Below, one piece after another: positions 49,312-58,937 of a stretch of DNA of 64,000 bases. The notes beneath the pieces are model-generated. The model saw only the letters and a list, made by a program, of their open reading frames with translations. It had not been told where the DNA came from and did not search any database. Made by a program: the position numbers and the translations under genes. Origin of the DNA: JAFALK01 sp036500605 (GTDB lineage: Bacteria; Pseudomonadota; Gammaproteobacteria; Burkholderiales; Burkholderiaceae_C); NCBI GenBank assembly GCA_036500605.1, contig DASYBU010000035.1, positions 47,771 to 111,770 of the forward strand, given 5' to 3'. Position 1 is the first letter of the stretch, and each line of letters starts with the position of its first letter.

Positions 49312-50745
49312 CTAATCCTCTGGCAAGACAGAAACCTCAGCATCCACCCTGCCCTCGCGCGGCTGTAGCTGGGAAAAGATGAAGGCGGCCAGGGCGGCCA
49401 TTGCACCGATCGAGATATAGGTCAAATGAAACGCGGGAACGAGATCCACCCCGATGCTGCCCGCAACATGGCGATCCACGGGCGCGCCCGCGTAAAGCAG
49501 CAGGAAGAGGCTTGAAGAAGCGACGCCCAGGCTCATCGAGAACTGCATCACCACGGACAGCAGCGTGTTCCCGCTGCTGGCGGTGCGAGCATCGAGCTCG
49601 CTCAGCGTCAGCGCATTCATGGCCGTGAATTGCAGGCTGTTGATCACGCCAAAGACGCCCAGCTGGATTGCCAGTTGCAGATGCGTGACCTCATGGCCGA
49701 CCAGCGCGAAGCTCGCGATCATGCCGCCCAGCAGCAAGGTGTTGGCCGACAGCACGCGGCGGTAGCCCAGATGCTGGATCAGCTTCGTAGCGATGGTCTT
49801 GGTCAGCATGGCGCCGAGCACCGAAGGGATCATCGACAAGCCGGCCTCGCTCGGCGAATAGCCGAGCCCCAGTTGCAGGAACATCGGCGTCAGAAAAGGC
49901 GTGGCACCGCTGCCCAGGCGCGCGAACAGATTGCCGAGCAGGCCGATGCGGTAGCTCGGGATGCTGAACAGCGCCATGTCGAACAGCGGCCTGGCATGGC
50001 GCGCCGCGTGCAGCCAGTACGCTGCCGTGCAGGCCAAGCCCGCAGCCACGCTGAGAATTGCCAGCGCGGAGTTGATCGTGTGCTCACCCAGCCCCTGCAG
50101 GCCGATCGAACACAGCATCAGCCCGACGCTGAAGAGCCCGAAGCCGATCCAGTCGAAAGCCGTGCGTATCACGCCGCTGAACTGCGGCATGAAGCGCATG
50201 GCCGCCACGATGGCCACCGCGCCGACCGGCAGGTTGATCAGGAAGATCCAGTGCCAGCTCACGTACTGGACCAGGAAGCCGCCGAGCGTCGGGCCGAGCA
50301 GCGGACCGACGAGGCTCGGGATCGCGATGAAGCTCATCACGGGCAGGAACTCGTTGCGTGGGAAGGCGCGAAGCACCGCAAGGCGGCCCACCGGCAGGAG
50401 CAGCGCCCCGCCTGCGCCTTGCAGGATGCGAGAAAGCACCAGGGCATGCAGGGACGGACTCAAGGCACAGGCCAGCGAGCCCGCGCTGAACAGGCCCAAT
50501 GCCCACAGGAAGCAGATGCGTGTGCCGAAGCGATCGGCCAACCAGCCCGAAGCCGGGATCAACAGCGCGACGGTCAGCATGTACGCAATCACCGCGGACT
50601 GCATGCGCAGCGGGTCTTCGCCGAGCGAGCGCGCCATGCCCGGCAGCGCCGTATTCAGGACCGTCAGGTCCAGCGATTGCATGAAGAAGGCGAGCGCGAC
50701 GACCCAGGGCAGGAAGCGGCGGGTGCGGTCATCGAGTTCATGCAT
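49312..50745 (-). CDS. MFS multidrug exporter, DHA2/MdtD-like
   Basis: This 477-residue membrane protein has 13-14 hydrophobic helices. N-terminal motifs are the DHA2 ones: LDLTVLNTALPGMARSLG, GWLADRFGTRICFL, SRILQGAGGALLLPVGRLAVL and the LLGPTLGGFLVQYVSWHWIFLIN motif C region. It closely resembles E. coli MdtD. It probably exports drugs or toxic metabolites by proton antiport. No regulator adjoins it; yidB follows. Confidence 0.92.
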   Translation of the reverse strand: MHELDDRTRRFLPWVVALAFFMQSLDLTVLNTALPGMARSLGEDPLRMQSAVIAYMLTVALLIPASGWLADRFGTRICFLWALGLFSAGSLACALSPSLHALVLSRILQGAGGALLLPVGRLAVLRAFPRNEFLPVMSFIAIPSLVGPLLGPTLGGFLVQYVSWHWIFLINLPVGAVAIVAAMRFMPQFSGVIRTAFDWIGFGLFSVGLMLCSIGLQGLGEHTINSALAILSVAAGLACTAAYWLHAARHARPLFDMALFSIPSYRIGLLGNLFARLGSGATPFLTPMFLQLGLGYSPSEAGLSMIPSVLGAMLTKTIATKLIQHLGYRRVLSANTLLLGGMIASFALVGHEVTHLQLAIQLGVFGVINSLQFTAMNALTLSELDARTASSGNTLLSVVMQFSMSLGVASSSLFLLLYAGAPVDRHVAGSIGVDLVPAFHLTYISIGAMAALAAFIFSQLQPREGRVDAEVSVLPED

Positions 50746-50909
50746 GAACCCAGTATCGCGAAAAAACGAGGGCTGTTGTCTTGGGCCGCGCGCTGGGCCG
50801 CTCCCGAGGGCGGCTCATGCCGATGTCATTGCCGGCCCACGCCGGCGATGATCGGCGTCCCCTCGGGGGACCGACCGTGTACCCACGGGCGAGGGGCGGA
50901 CAGTCCATG

Positions 50910-50959
50910 AAAAACGCCCGCCGGCGGGGCCGGGCGGGCGCAAAAGCCGATAACGGCTT
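50910..50959 (-). terminator. Tandem hairpin terminators downstream of the M3 peptidase gene
   Basis: Read on the minus strand, AAGCCG-TTAT-CGGCTT (50959-50942) and then a GC-rich hairpin CGCCCGCC/GGGCGGGCG ending in five T (50944-50910) follow the M3 peptidase stop. The second is the better terminator. Confidence 0.8.
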
Positions 50960-50995
50960 GAGGACTCAGCAGGAGACTCCTGAAGCGGAAAGTCA

Positions 50996-52972
50996 CTACC
51001 GCTTCAGGTCTGCGAAGAATGCTCCCGAATTCCAGGGTCTGCCAAGGAAATCGTTCACAAGTTCGGGCGCTGGACGCTGTCCACCTTGCGAGAGAACCTT
51101 GTTTCGGTAGTTCATCCCGGTCACCGGATCGAGTTTGTCATGTGCGAATGCCGTACGCAGGTCCATCGCGATCACCAGGCTCCACAGATAGCCGTAGTAG
51201 CCGGAGCCATAGTTGTCAGACATCAGGTGCGCGAAATGGGCCGGGAACAGGCTGCCCTTCTCGTAACCGAGCGGCGTGGCGGCCTCCATCTTGGCCCATT
51301 GCGCGAGCGGCTCGGGCGTGTCCTTGCCGTTCAGTGAAAGGTCGTAGCTGGCATACAGATGCTGGCGCGCAAAGCGCGAGCCCTTGCCGAAATCGCGCGC
51401 GGCCACGGCCTTGTCGACCAGTTCATCGGGCACCGGCTTGCATTCGGGGCAGACCTCGGCCATCACCTTCAAGACCTTCTTGTCGTAGACCCAGTCTTCA
51501 AGCATCTGCGAAGGCGCTTCGACGAAGTCTTGCAGGACCGCCGTTCCCGACTGCAGCAAATGGCGGGTCCGCGAAAGATCGACGTGGACCGAGTGGCCGA
51601 ACTCATGCAGCAGTGTTTCCATCTCGGCCAGGGTCAGGCCCTTGCTGTCGAGATTGACCACGAGCGCGGCCACGGGGTTGCGGCCCTGCTCGGTGCTGCC
51701 CGAGCGCACCTGCCAGACCGCCGCGTGGTTGTACTTGCCTTCGCGCGGGTACAGGTCGACATAGAGCTGCGACAAGTCCTTGCCGCTGGCGACATCGGTG
51801 ACCACAAAGGCCTCGACGCCCGGCGCCCACAGCGGCACATCGACCTGGCGATAGCGCACGCCCATCATCTTCTCGACCACCTTCATCACGAAGCGCAGCG
51901 ATTGCTCGGGCGGGAAGTAGGGTCGGAAAGCTTCCTGGTCGACGCTGAAGCGCTCGCGGCGCAGGCGCTCGCTGTAGTAGCCGGTGTCCCAGGCCTTGAG
52001 CACGGTGCTTTCGAGCGGCTGGCCCAGGTCCTTGGCCTTGGCCGCACGCAGCGCCTCGGTGTCCTTGATGTCGCTGACGGCCACGGCGTCCTTCACGCCA
52101 TCGAGGAAATGCCACGCGGTCTTGGCGTCATGCGCCATCTTGTTGCGCAGCTTGAAGTCCACGAAGTTGTCGTAGCCGAACAGGCCCGCCAGTTCGTGGC
52201 GCAGCTTGCCGGCCTGGGCCATCAGCTCGAGATTGGCGGCGCCGCCTTCGTTGGCCTTGGCCCACCACATGCGCTCGCGCGCGACGGGCGATTCAGCACT
52301 TTGCAGCACCGGGCCCACGACCGGGTTTGAGATGCCCAGCACCACGCTGCCATCGGGATCGCGCGGCGCCTTCTGCCAGACGTTCTCGGGCACGCCCTTG
52401 AGCTCGGCTTCGGTGAAGCGCACCTTGATGCCGGCGTCGCGGATGTTCTTGTTGTACTGCTGCTCCAGCGCGGTCAGCTTGTCGAGGATTTCCTTGGCGC
52501 GGGCGCGCTGGGCGGGGGGCAGCGAAACACCGCCCGCCTCGAACTGCGCGAGCGCCACGCGCTGCAGTTCCTTGTCGATCGCGTCCTTGGCCGGCGCGGC
52601 CTTCATGGCCTTGTAGAGCGCGACGTCCTGGTTGAGGCCCGAATTGAACTCCGCCCAGCGCAGCGAGCAGGCCTGCGCCGCATCGCGCAGCGAACCTTCG
52701 GTCGCCACGTATTGCAGGAAATCGATCGCGTTCGCCGAGTCCTCGGTGCCTGCGAAGAACTTGTCGTAGGCGCTGATCCATCCGGCATCGCTCTTGCGCT
52801 TCTCAAGCGTCTTGAGGTTCGCAGCAGCTGCGGTCAGGCCGGTGCTGCAAGCCTGCTCGATGGCGGCGGCATCCCTGAAGACCGGGAAGGCGGGCGCGGG
52901 CAGTTGGACCTGCGCCAGAGTCGCGGTACTGGCCAGCAGGCTGGCCGTGAGCAGCGTGAGATTCTTGAACAT
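50996..52972 (-). CDS. M3-family zinc oligopeptidase, exported
   Basis: This 658-residue protein starts at ATG 52972 (MFKNLTLLTASLLASTATLA, a signal peptide). The HEFGH zinc motif (LLHEFGHSVHVDLS) sits in a thimet-oligopeptidase/OpdA-like domain with EAPSQMLEDW, which holds the third ligand Glu, and GYYGYLWSLVIAMDL near the end. A periplasmic peptide-degrading role is likely; cytoplasmic OpdA relatives lack the signal. The start extends 25 codons further in the open frame without a signal, so I reject it. Confidence 0.92.
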   Translation of the reverse strand: MFKNLTLLTASLLASTATLAQVQLPAPAFPVFRDAAAIEQACSTGLTAAAANLKTLEKRKSDAGWISAYDKFFAGTEDSANAIDFLQYVATEGSLRDAAQACSLRWAEFNSGLNQDVALYKAMKAAPAKDAIDKELQRVALAQFEAGGVSLPPAQRARAKEILDKLTALEQQYNKNIRDAGIKVRFTEAELKGVPENVWQKAPRDPDGSVVLGISNPVVGPVLQSAESPVARERMWWAKANEGGAANLELMAQAGKLRHELAGLFGYDNFVDFKLRNKMAHDAKTAWHFLDGVKDAVAVSDIKDTEALRAAKAKDLGQPLESTVLKAWDTGYYSERLRRERFSVDQEAFRPYFPPEQSLRFVMKVVEKMMGVRYRQVDVPLWAPGVEAFVVTDVASGKDLSQLYVDLYPREGKYNHAAVWQVRSGSTEQGRNPVAALVVNLDSKGLTLAEMETLLHEFGHSVHVDLSRTRHLLQSGTAVLQDFVEAPSQMLEDWVYDKKVLKVMAEVCPECKPVPDELVDKAVAARDFGKGSRFARQHLYASYDLSLNGKDTPEPLAQWAKMEAATPLGYEKGSLFPAHFAHLMSDNYGSGYYGYLWSLVIAMDLRTAFAHDKLDPVTGMNYRNKVLSQGGQRPAPELVNDFLGRPWNSGAFFADLKR

Positions 52973-53043
52973 GATGGGCGAACTCTGGGAGTTGAGTGCG
53001 CGCATTGTCCGGCCGTTGTCACACCCTGCCCGGGTGCGGTTCG

Positions 53044-54933
53044 TCATGCCAGCATGTCGCGAATCTGTTGCAAGGCGCCTGGATCCTCGATGGTGGAAAG
53101 GTCGCCCGGATCGCGCCCCTCACAGACGGCCTGGATCGCGCGGCGCAGCAGCTTGCCCGAACGCGTTTTCGGCAGCACCGACACGAAGCGCACCCGTGCC
53201 GGCCGGGCCAGCGCGCCGAGCTGCTTGTCCACAACCTGCATGATGGCGGCCTCTTCCTTCTGCGCGTCGTCGACCGGCCGCTTGAGCACGGCGAAGGCCA
53301 TCGCAACCTGTCCTTTGAGCTCGTTCTGCACGCCGACGACGGCGACCTCGGCTATGTTCGCGTAGCTGCTGATGCACTCCTCGATCTCGCGCGTACCCAG
53401 GCGGTGCCCGGCCACATTGATCACGTCGTCGGTGCGGCCCATGATGAAGAAGTAGCCGTCGGCGTCTTTCGTCGCCCAGTCGAAGCTCGAGTAGACCTGC
53501 TGCCCCGGCACCGATTGCCAATACGTGGACACGTAACGCGCGTCATCGCCCCAGATGGTCTGCAGGCAACCCGGCGGCATCGGGTAATCAAGCACCAGCA
53601 CGCCCTTCTGGCCTGGCGTGGTGATCTCTTCGCCGGTGTTCTCATCGAGCAGGCGCACGCTGTAGCCATACATCGGCTTGCCCGGTGAGCCGAGCTTCGG
53701 AATCTGCGGCTCGATGCCGGGGATGTCGCGCGCCAGCGTGAGCACGGGCCAGCCGGTCTCGGTCTGCCAGTAGTTGTCGATGATCGGCACGCCGAGGCCG
53801 TTGCCGATCCAGCGTGCCGTGGGCTCGTCCAGCGGCTCGCCGGCCAGGAAGAGCGCGCGCAGGCTGCTGAGGTCGTAGCGCTTCAGCTCGGCTTCGTCAT
53901 GTTTCTTGAGCACGCGGATCGCGGTCGGCGAGGTGAACATCACGTTGGCCTTGAAGCGCTCGGCCAGCCGCCACCAGATGCCAGCGTCAGGGTTCACCGG
54001 CAGCCCTTCGTACATCACCGTCGTCATGCCCATCATCAGCGGCCCGTAGACGATGTAGCCGTGGCCGACGGCCCAGCCGATATCGCTGGTGCAGAGGTAG
54101 GTCTCGCCCGGCTTGCACCCATAGATGTAGTCCATGCTGGTCGCAATGGCGACGGCGTGGCCACCCGTGTCTCGCTGCACGCCCTTCGGCCGGCCGGTCG
54201 TGCCGCTGGTGTAGAGCGTGTAGCTCGGCTCGCTCGATTCAAGCCAGACGCAAGGCACGCGGTCGCCCCAATGCTGACGGCGTTGTTCGGCGTAGTCGAG
54301 GTCACGCCCCTCGGTCATTTCCATCTTCGTCAGACCGCGATCGAGCAGCAGCACGCTCGGCGGCTTGTGCGCCGCCAGGCGGATCGCCTCGTCGAGCAGC
54401 GGCTTGTACGGGATCACCTTGCCACCGCGGCTGCCCGCATCGGCGCTGACGATCAACTTCGGCGTCGCGTCGTCAATGCGCGTGGCCAGGCTCACGCTGG
54501 CAAAGCCGCCGAACACGACCGAATGGATCGCCCCGATGCGCACGCAGGCCAGCATCGCGAACACGGCCTCAGGCACCATCGGCATGTAGACCAGCACGCG
54601 GTCGCCCTTGCTCACACCCTGCGCCTGCATCACCGCCGCGAGGCATTCGACCTCGGCCTGCATTTGCGAGTACGTGTAACTGCGCTCCTGGTTCACCTCG
54701 GTCGAGACCCACTGCATCGCGACCTGATCGCCACGGATCGACACATGACGGTCGACCGCGTTGTGGCAGAGGTTGGTACGCCCGCCGACGAACCAGCGTG
54801 CGAAAGGCGGCTTGCTCGTGTCGCAGATCTGTTCGGGTGCTTGCTGCCAGTCGATCCGCCGGGCTTCCTCGCTCCAGAAGGCTTCGGGATCGGCCAGCGA
54901 GCGGGCGTGGAACTGCGCATAGGTCTGGCTCAT
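53044..54933 (-). CDS. prpE: Propionyl-CoA synthetase PrpE
   Basis: PrpE activates propionate to propionyl-CoA for the methylcitrate cycle. The 629-residue AMP-forming ligase from ATG 54933 (MSQTYAQFHARSLADPEAFW, with GGAG upstream) has FARWFVGGRTNLCHNAVDRH, the P-loop YTLYTSGTTGRPKGVQRD, DNYWQTETGWP and the C-terminal catalytic Lys in KTRSGKLLRR. The VGGRTNLCHNAVDRH start favours PrpE over acetyl-CoA synthetase; acetate activity cannot be excluded. No prpBCD is nearby. It is divergent from the C40 peptidase gene. Confidence 0.93.
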   Translation of the reverse strand: MSQTYAQFHARSLADPEAFWSEEARRIDWQQAPEQICDTSKPPFARWFVGGRTNLCHNAVDRHVSIRGDQVAMQWVSTEVNQERSYTYSQMQAEVECLAAVMQAQGVSKGDRVLVYMPMVPEAVFAMLACVRIGAIHSVVFGGFASVSLATRIDDATPKLIVSADAGSRGGKVIPYKPLLDEAIRLAAHKPPSVLLLDRGLTKMEMTEGRDLDYAEQRRQHWGDRVPCVWLESSEPSYTLYTSGTTGRPKGVQRDTGGHAVAIATSMDYIYGCKPGETYLCTSDIGWAVGHGYIVYGPLMMGMTTVMYEGLPVNPDAGIWWRLAERFKANVMFTSPTAIRVLKKHDEAELKRYDLSSLRALFLAGEPLDEPTARWIGNGLGVPIIDNYWQTETGWPVLTLARDIPGIEPQIPKLGSPGKPMYGYSVRLLDENTGEEITTPGQKGVLVLDYPMPPGCLQTIWGDDARYVSTYWQSVPGQQVYSSFDWATKDADGYFFIMGRTDDVINVAGHRLGTREIEECISSYANIAEVAVVGVQNELKGQVAMAFAVLKRPVDDAQKEEAAIMQVVDKQLGALARPARVRFVSVLPKTRSGKLLRRAIQAVCEGRDPGDLSTIEDPGALQQIRDMLA

Positions 54934-55052
54934 GGTGTCTCCAACGGCTTGTTTTGTGCAATACGCCATAGTCTCTCGCCAGTCTGACAAGAGCCAAACA
55001 AAAAGCCTCGCGCAAGCTTGTGTTCCAATTCAGGGTTTGCCCTTGGCTCCAC

Positions 55053-55076
55053 GTGTCTCGCTGCAAGCGAGAGACG
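55053..55076. repeat. Hairpin in the prpE/C40-peptidase divergent gap
   Basis: TCTCGCT-GCA-AGCGAGA (55056-55072) forms a perfect 7-bp stem. It could be an operator or RNA hairpin in a leader; there is no T run, so it is not a terminator. Confidence 0.4.
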
Positions 55077-55171
55077 TAAAGCCATACCGGAATTACCCGA
55101 AGTTACCAGCCTGAAGTCGCTTCTTGGGTTGACGCTGCAATTCAGCGCCGCCTACAGTCGCGCCGAACGCC

Positions 55172-55924
55172 ATGAACGACGCTCGTCCTCAAATCTCCCC
55201 GTCCCTCACCTCGCTGCTGCGCAAGACACGTGTCTGCGCGGTGGGCGTGTGCCTGGGCACCGGGCTGATCGCGGCTCAAGCGCAACAGCAGCCACAAGCG
55301 CCGCTGGTGCCGCCGCCGAGCATGGTGATGGGTGCGTATGGGCAGAGCCTTCAAATCGCCGCCACGAGCGCTGTAGCGGCCTTGCCGACCGGCAGCCCAT
55401 TGCAGGCAAGCACGGCTGCCGATCCGGTCAGCCGCTTCCTCAAGGATCAGGGCATCCTCGCGCAAGCGCAGGAAGCCAGCCCCAAGCTGATCGACAAGGT
55501 GCGCGACAAGGCGTCGGATCTGGTGCTCTCGGCCATGAACTTCCTCGGCGTGCGCTACAAGTTCGGCGGTACCACGGCCGAGAACGGTTTCGATTGCAGC
55601 GGCTTCACGCGTCACATCTTCGAGATGAGCGTGGGCCTCGTGCTGCCGCGCCGCGCCGATGAGCAGGCGCGCTCCAACAGCCTGCTCTCCGTCAAGAAAG
55701 AAGAGCTCAAGCCCGGCGATCTGGTGTTCTTCAACACCATGCGCGCCACCTTCTCGCATGTGGGCATCTACGTGGGCGACGGCAAGTTCGTGCACGCACC
55801 GCGCACCGGCAGCGCCATCCGCGTTGACGACATGCGCGAAGCCTATTGGTCCAAGCGCTTCACCGGCGCACGCCGTGCCAATGAAGTGCACGGCGCGGCC
55901 GCGGTGGACACGACGGTTCATTGA
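55172..55924 (+). CDS. C40-family (NlpC/P60) cell-wall peptidase
   Basis: This 250-residue exported protein has a signal-like N-terminus (RKTRVCAVGVCLGTGLIAAQA) and a Pro/Gln linker. The NlpC/P60 domain then shows C142 in GFDCSGF, H196 in SHVGIYVG and H208 in FVHAP, the full Cys-His-His triad. The order GVRYKFGG, NGFDCSGF and LPRRADEQ is that of peptidoglycan D,L-endopeptidases. It probably trims the cell wall in the periplasm. It ends 28 bases before a hairpin. Confidence 0.92.
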   Translation: MNDARPQISPSLTSLLRKTRVCAVGVCLGTGLIAAQAQQQPQAPLVPPPSMVMGAYGQSLQIAATSAVAALPTGSPLQASTAADPVSRFLKDQGILAQAQEASPKLIDKVRDKASDLVLSAMNFLGVRYKFGGTTAENGFDCSGFTRHIFEMSVGLVLPRRADEQARSNSLLSVKKEELKPGDLVFFNTMRATFSHVGIYVGDGKFVHAPRTGSAIRVDDMREAYWSKRFTGARRANEVHGAAAVDTTVH

Positions 55925-55951
55925 ATCTCGGCCGAGTCCGCGGATTCAAGG

Positions 55952-55975
55952 AAAAGGGGCTGTTTTCAGCCCCTT
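55952..55975. terminator. Shared terminator between the C40 peptidase and a PEP-CTERM gene
   Basis: AAGGGGCTG/CAGCCCCTT (9-bp stem, TTTT loop). On the minus strand it is followed by TTTTCC and would end the PEP-CTERM transcript; on the plus strand the T run is poor (TTCGCG). Confidence 0.8.
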
Positions 55976-55999
55976 CGCGTTGGAATCAATGACTGCGAC

Positions 56000-56764
56000 T
56001 CAGGACTGACGGCGGCGGGTGCTCACGAAGGCGCCGATGACGGCAACGCCCAGCAGCGTCATGCCCCAGGTGGCGGGTTCCGGCACGGGCATGGCGGCGG
56101 TCAGGGAGACGCCGTCGATGGCCGCCATGATCACCGGCGTGCCGCCGGGGCTGCCGTTGCCGAAGAAGCTCAGCAGTTGCGAAGTGCTGGTCGCCGTGAA
56201 GCTCATCGTCACCTTCTCCCACGGCGTGCTTGTGTTGTACGCGGCAGTCATCAGCGGCGATACCTGCGTGCTGTCGCCAAACGTGACGTCCCACTGCGTG
56301 GTCTGCACGCTCGCACCCTTGGCCTGGTATTTGCCGGATGAGGCTTGATAGAAGGTCAGCGTGTAAGACTGCCCGATCGCCAGGCCATTGATCTGCTGGG
56401 CAATCTCGCCGCTGTAAGCCGGGGCTTCCGTCCGGTCTGTATCCGCAATGACGAAATTGCCGCCGTCCGGCGTCGTCAGCTGAAAGTCGGTGGCGACACC
56501 CACACCGCCCCAATCGTTGCTGTAGGGGTTTGCGGCGGTCTGCGAGACGACGAGATTGCCGTAGTACGTACTCGAGGCCAGCCACCCGGTGGGCGCAAAA
56601 CCGTTGAAGGTATTCAGGCCATAGGCGGCGTAAAAACCTGACCCCGAACCCTGTTCAAAGCCGCCGTTGACGACCAGATTGGTCTGCGCGCAGGCTGCGC
56701 CGGCGGTGAGCAGCAAGCAGGTCAGAATGGCGGGACGGGCAAGGAGGCGGTACAAGGTTTTCAT
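56000..56764 (-). CDS. PEP-CTERM protein with carbohydrate-binding-like ectodomain
   Basis: This 254-residue secreted protein has a signal peptide (LLARPAILTCLLLTAGAACA). The mature start NLVVNGGFEQG and the later WEKVTMSFTATSTSQLLSFFG are the pattern of a DUF642 or galactose-binding-type beta-sandwich often found in PEP-CTERM proteins. The tail is PVPEPATWGMTLLGVAVIGAFV and RRRQS. Function is probably extracellular-matrix binding. No RpoN site is found upstream, unlike the gene at 1233. Confidence 0.9.
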   Translation of the reverse strand: MKTLYRLLARPAILTCLLLTAGAACAQTNLVVNGGFEQGSGSGFYAAYGLNTFNGFAPTGWLASSTYYGNLVVSQTAANPYSNDWGGVGVATDFQLTTPDGGNFVIADTDRTEAPAYSGEIAQQINGLAIGQSYTLTFYQASSGKYQAKGASVQTTQWDVTFGDSTQVSPLMTAAYNTSTPWEKVTMSFTATSTSQLLSFFGNGSPGGTPVIMAAIDGVSLTAAMPVPEPATWGMTLLGVAVIGAFVSTRRRQS

Positions 56765-56882
56765 GGCAACTTCAACTGGCAGGTTAGGGATGCCTCCAGC
56801 TTATTGAGGCAGCCTCCGCAACGACATCCCCGGATCAAGCGACACCGCACAGCCTTCATGCGCTAGATCACGCTTTCATCAC

Positions 56883-58925
56883 TCAGCTCGACAACTTGGC
56901 TACCAAGGTGAGGATGTCGTAGCTCGCCACCAGCTCGCCGCGCTGGTTCATCACCTGCACGTCCCAGGCCACCACGCCTTGCGGCGGCTGATCGGGCCGA
57001 TTGCCACGGTCGATGCGGCGCTTGCAGGTCAGACGTGCCTGGATCGTGTCACCAATCGCGACCGGATTGACGAAGCGCAGCGTGTCGAGCCCATAGTTGG
57101 CCAGCACCGGCCCCGGAGCGGGCGAGACAAACAAGCCCGCCGCCGCTGACAGCACGAAATAGCCATGCGCGATGCGCTGGCCGAACTGCGTGTCCTTGGC
57201 CGCGATCTCGTCGAAGTGCATGTAGAAATAGTCGCCCGAGATGCCACCGAAGTTGACGATGTCGGCCTCGCTGACCGTGCGGCGATGCGTGAGCAGCGAG
57301 TCGCCGATCCGGATCTCCTCGAAATGCTTGCGGAAGGGATGCAATGCCTCTTCCTGCACCTTGGCGCCGCGCTGGTATTCGCCTGTGATGGCGGTCACCA
57401 TCGTTGGCGATCCCTGCACGGCGCAGCGTTGCAGATAGTGCTTGACCGCGCGGATGCCGCCCAGCTCTTCACCACCGCCCGCGCGGCCCGGGCCACCATG
57501 CTTGAGCGCCGGCATGGGCGAGCCGTGGCCTGTCGATTCCTTCGCGGCCTCGCGGTCCAGCACATGCAGGCGACCGTGGAAGGCGCCCGCATGCAGCACA
57601 GCCTGCGCGGCGATGGCCGGCGTCTTCGTGATGATCGAGCCGACGAGGCTGCCTCGACCCATCGCGGCCAGCGTCAGCGCTTCATCAAGCTCGTCGTACG
57701 GCATCAGCGTGGAGACCGGGCCGAAGGCTTCGACGCTGTGTACGGTCTGGTTCTTGAGCGGATCGCGGCAGAGCAGCAAGCTCGGCGCAAAGAAAGCACC
57801 TTCGCTAACGCCGTCTCCCAGCGGACTGAAACCGTCCCGCGCGGACAGCAGCGTTTCGCAACCCGCGCTCAGCAGCGCCAGGCGTTCAGCCACGTCAGCC
57901 TGCTGCGCCTTGTTGGCCAGCGCACCCATCTTGACGCCCTCCACCGCCGGGTCACCCACCTTGATGCGCGTGAGCCGTTCGCGCAAGCTCGCGGCCACGG
58001 CATCCACATGGCGCGCCGGCACGATGGCGCGACGAATCGCGGTGCACTTCTGGCCGGCCTTGGCGGTCATTTCGCGGGCCACTTCGCGCACGAAGAGTTC
58101 GAACTCCGGATCGCCGGGCTCCACATCAGGCGCAAGGATCGCGCAGTTGAGGCTGTCAGCTTCTGCGTTGAATGGCACGCTGCGCGCGATCAGGTTCTTG
58201 TTGACGCGCAGCATCGCCGCCGTATCTGCCGAACCCGTGAAGGTGACGATGTCAGTCTCCTCCAGGCGGTCCAGCAGATCGCCCGAGCTGCCGATCACCA
58301 GCTGCAAAGCGCCGGCGGGCAGCAGGCCCGACTCCATCATCAGGCGCACGCAGGCTTCGGCCACATAACTGGTCGCCGTAGCGGGCTTGACGATGCACGG
58401 CATGCCGGCCAGAAAGCTCGGCGCGAACTTCTCCAGCATGCCCCACATCGGGAAATTGAAGGCGTTGATGTGCACCGCCACGCCGCGCTTGGGCACGAGC
58501 ACATGGGTGCCGATGAACTGCCCTTCCTTGCCCAGCGGCACGGCCGGACCTTCATGCACGAGATTGCTGGAAGGCAGCTCGCGCCGGCCCATGCTGGCGT
58601 AGGCAAACAAGGTGCCGGTGCCGCCTTCGATGTCGATCCAGGAATCGGCGCGCGTAGCGCCGGTATGCGCCGAGATCGCGTAGAGCGACTCCTTGCGCTC
58701 GACCAGATAGTTGGCCAGCGCCTTGAGCCGCGCGGCACGCTGCTGGAAGTCCAGCGCGAGCAGCGCCGGCAAGGCCGTGCCACGTGCATAACTGAGAGAC
58801 TCGGCGAAGTCGAGCGCCTCCTCATGGGTTTGCGCCACGGTGCGGCCATTGATGGCGCTGTGCAGCGCCTTGGACGCTTGTTGGCCGATCCAGCGATCGG
58901 CGATCAGGCTTTGCAGAACTTGCAT
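56883..58925 (-). CDS. paaZ: Bifunctional oxepin-CoA hydrolase / semialdehyde dehydrogenase PaaZ
   Basis: PaaZ opens the oxepin ring and oxidises the resulting semialdehyde in aerobic phenylacetate catabolism. The 680-residue protein has an aldehyde dehydrogenase domain (about 1-520) with INAFNFPMWGMLEKF, the NAD loop TFTGSADTAAML, catalytic Glu in NAEADSLN and Cys in GQKCTAIRR. A C-terminal MaoC-like hydratase domain follows (DIVNFGGISGDYFYMHFDE, then AHGYFVLSAAAGLF). It is the last gene of the paa string here. Confidence 0.97.
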   Translation of the reverse strand: MQVLQSLIADRWIGQQASKALHSAINGRTVAQTHEEALDFAESLSYARGTALPALLALDFQQRAARLKALANYLVERKESLYAISAHTGATRADSWIDIEGGTGTLFAYASMGRRELPSSNLVHEGPAVPLGKEGQFIGTHVLVPKRGVAVHINAFNFPMWGMLEKFAPSFLAGMPCIVKPATATSYVAEACVRLMMESGLLPAGALQLVIGSSGDLLDRLEETDIVTFTGSADTAAMLRVNKNLIARSVPFNAEADSLNCAILAPDVEPGDPEFELFVREVAREMTAKAGQKCTAIRRAIVPARHVDAVAASLRERLTRIKVGDPAVEGVKMGALANKAQQADVAERLALLSAGCETLLSARDGFSPLGDGVSEGAFFAPSLLLCRDPLKNQTVHSVEAFGPVSTLMPYDELDEALTLAAMGRGSLVGSIITKTPAIAAQAVLHAGAFHGRLHVLDREAAKESTGHGSPMPALKHGGPGRAGGGEELGGIRAVKHYLQRCAVQGSPTMVTAITGEYQRGAKVQEEALHPFRKHFEEIRIGDSLLTHRRTVSEADIVNFGGISGDYFYMHFDEIAAKDTQFGQRIAHGYFVLSAAAGLFVSPAPGPVLANYGLDTLRFVNPVAIGDTIQARLTCKRRIDRGNRPDQPPQGVVAWDVQVMNQRGELVASYDILTLVAKLSS

Positions 58926-58937
58926 CGAGACATACTC

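Noticed and set aside
56765..56880. Sigma-54 promoter before the PEP-CTERM gene at 56000-56764
   Set aside because: No GG-N10-GC with supporting consensus was found on the minus strand.
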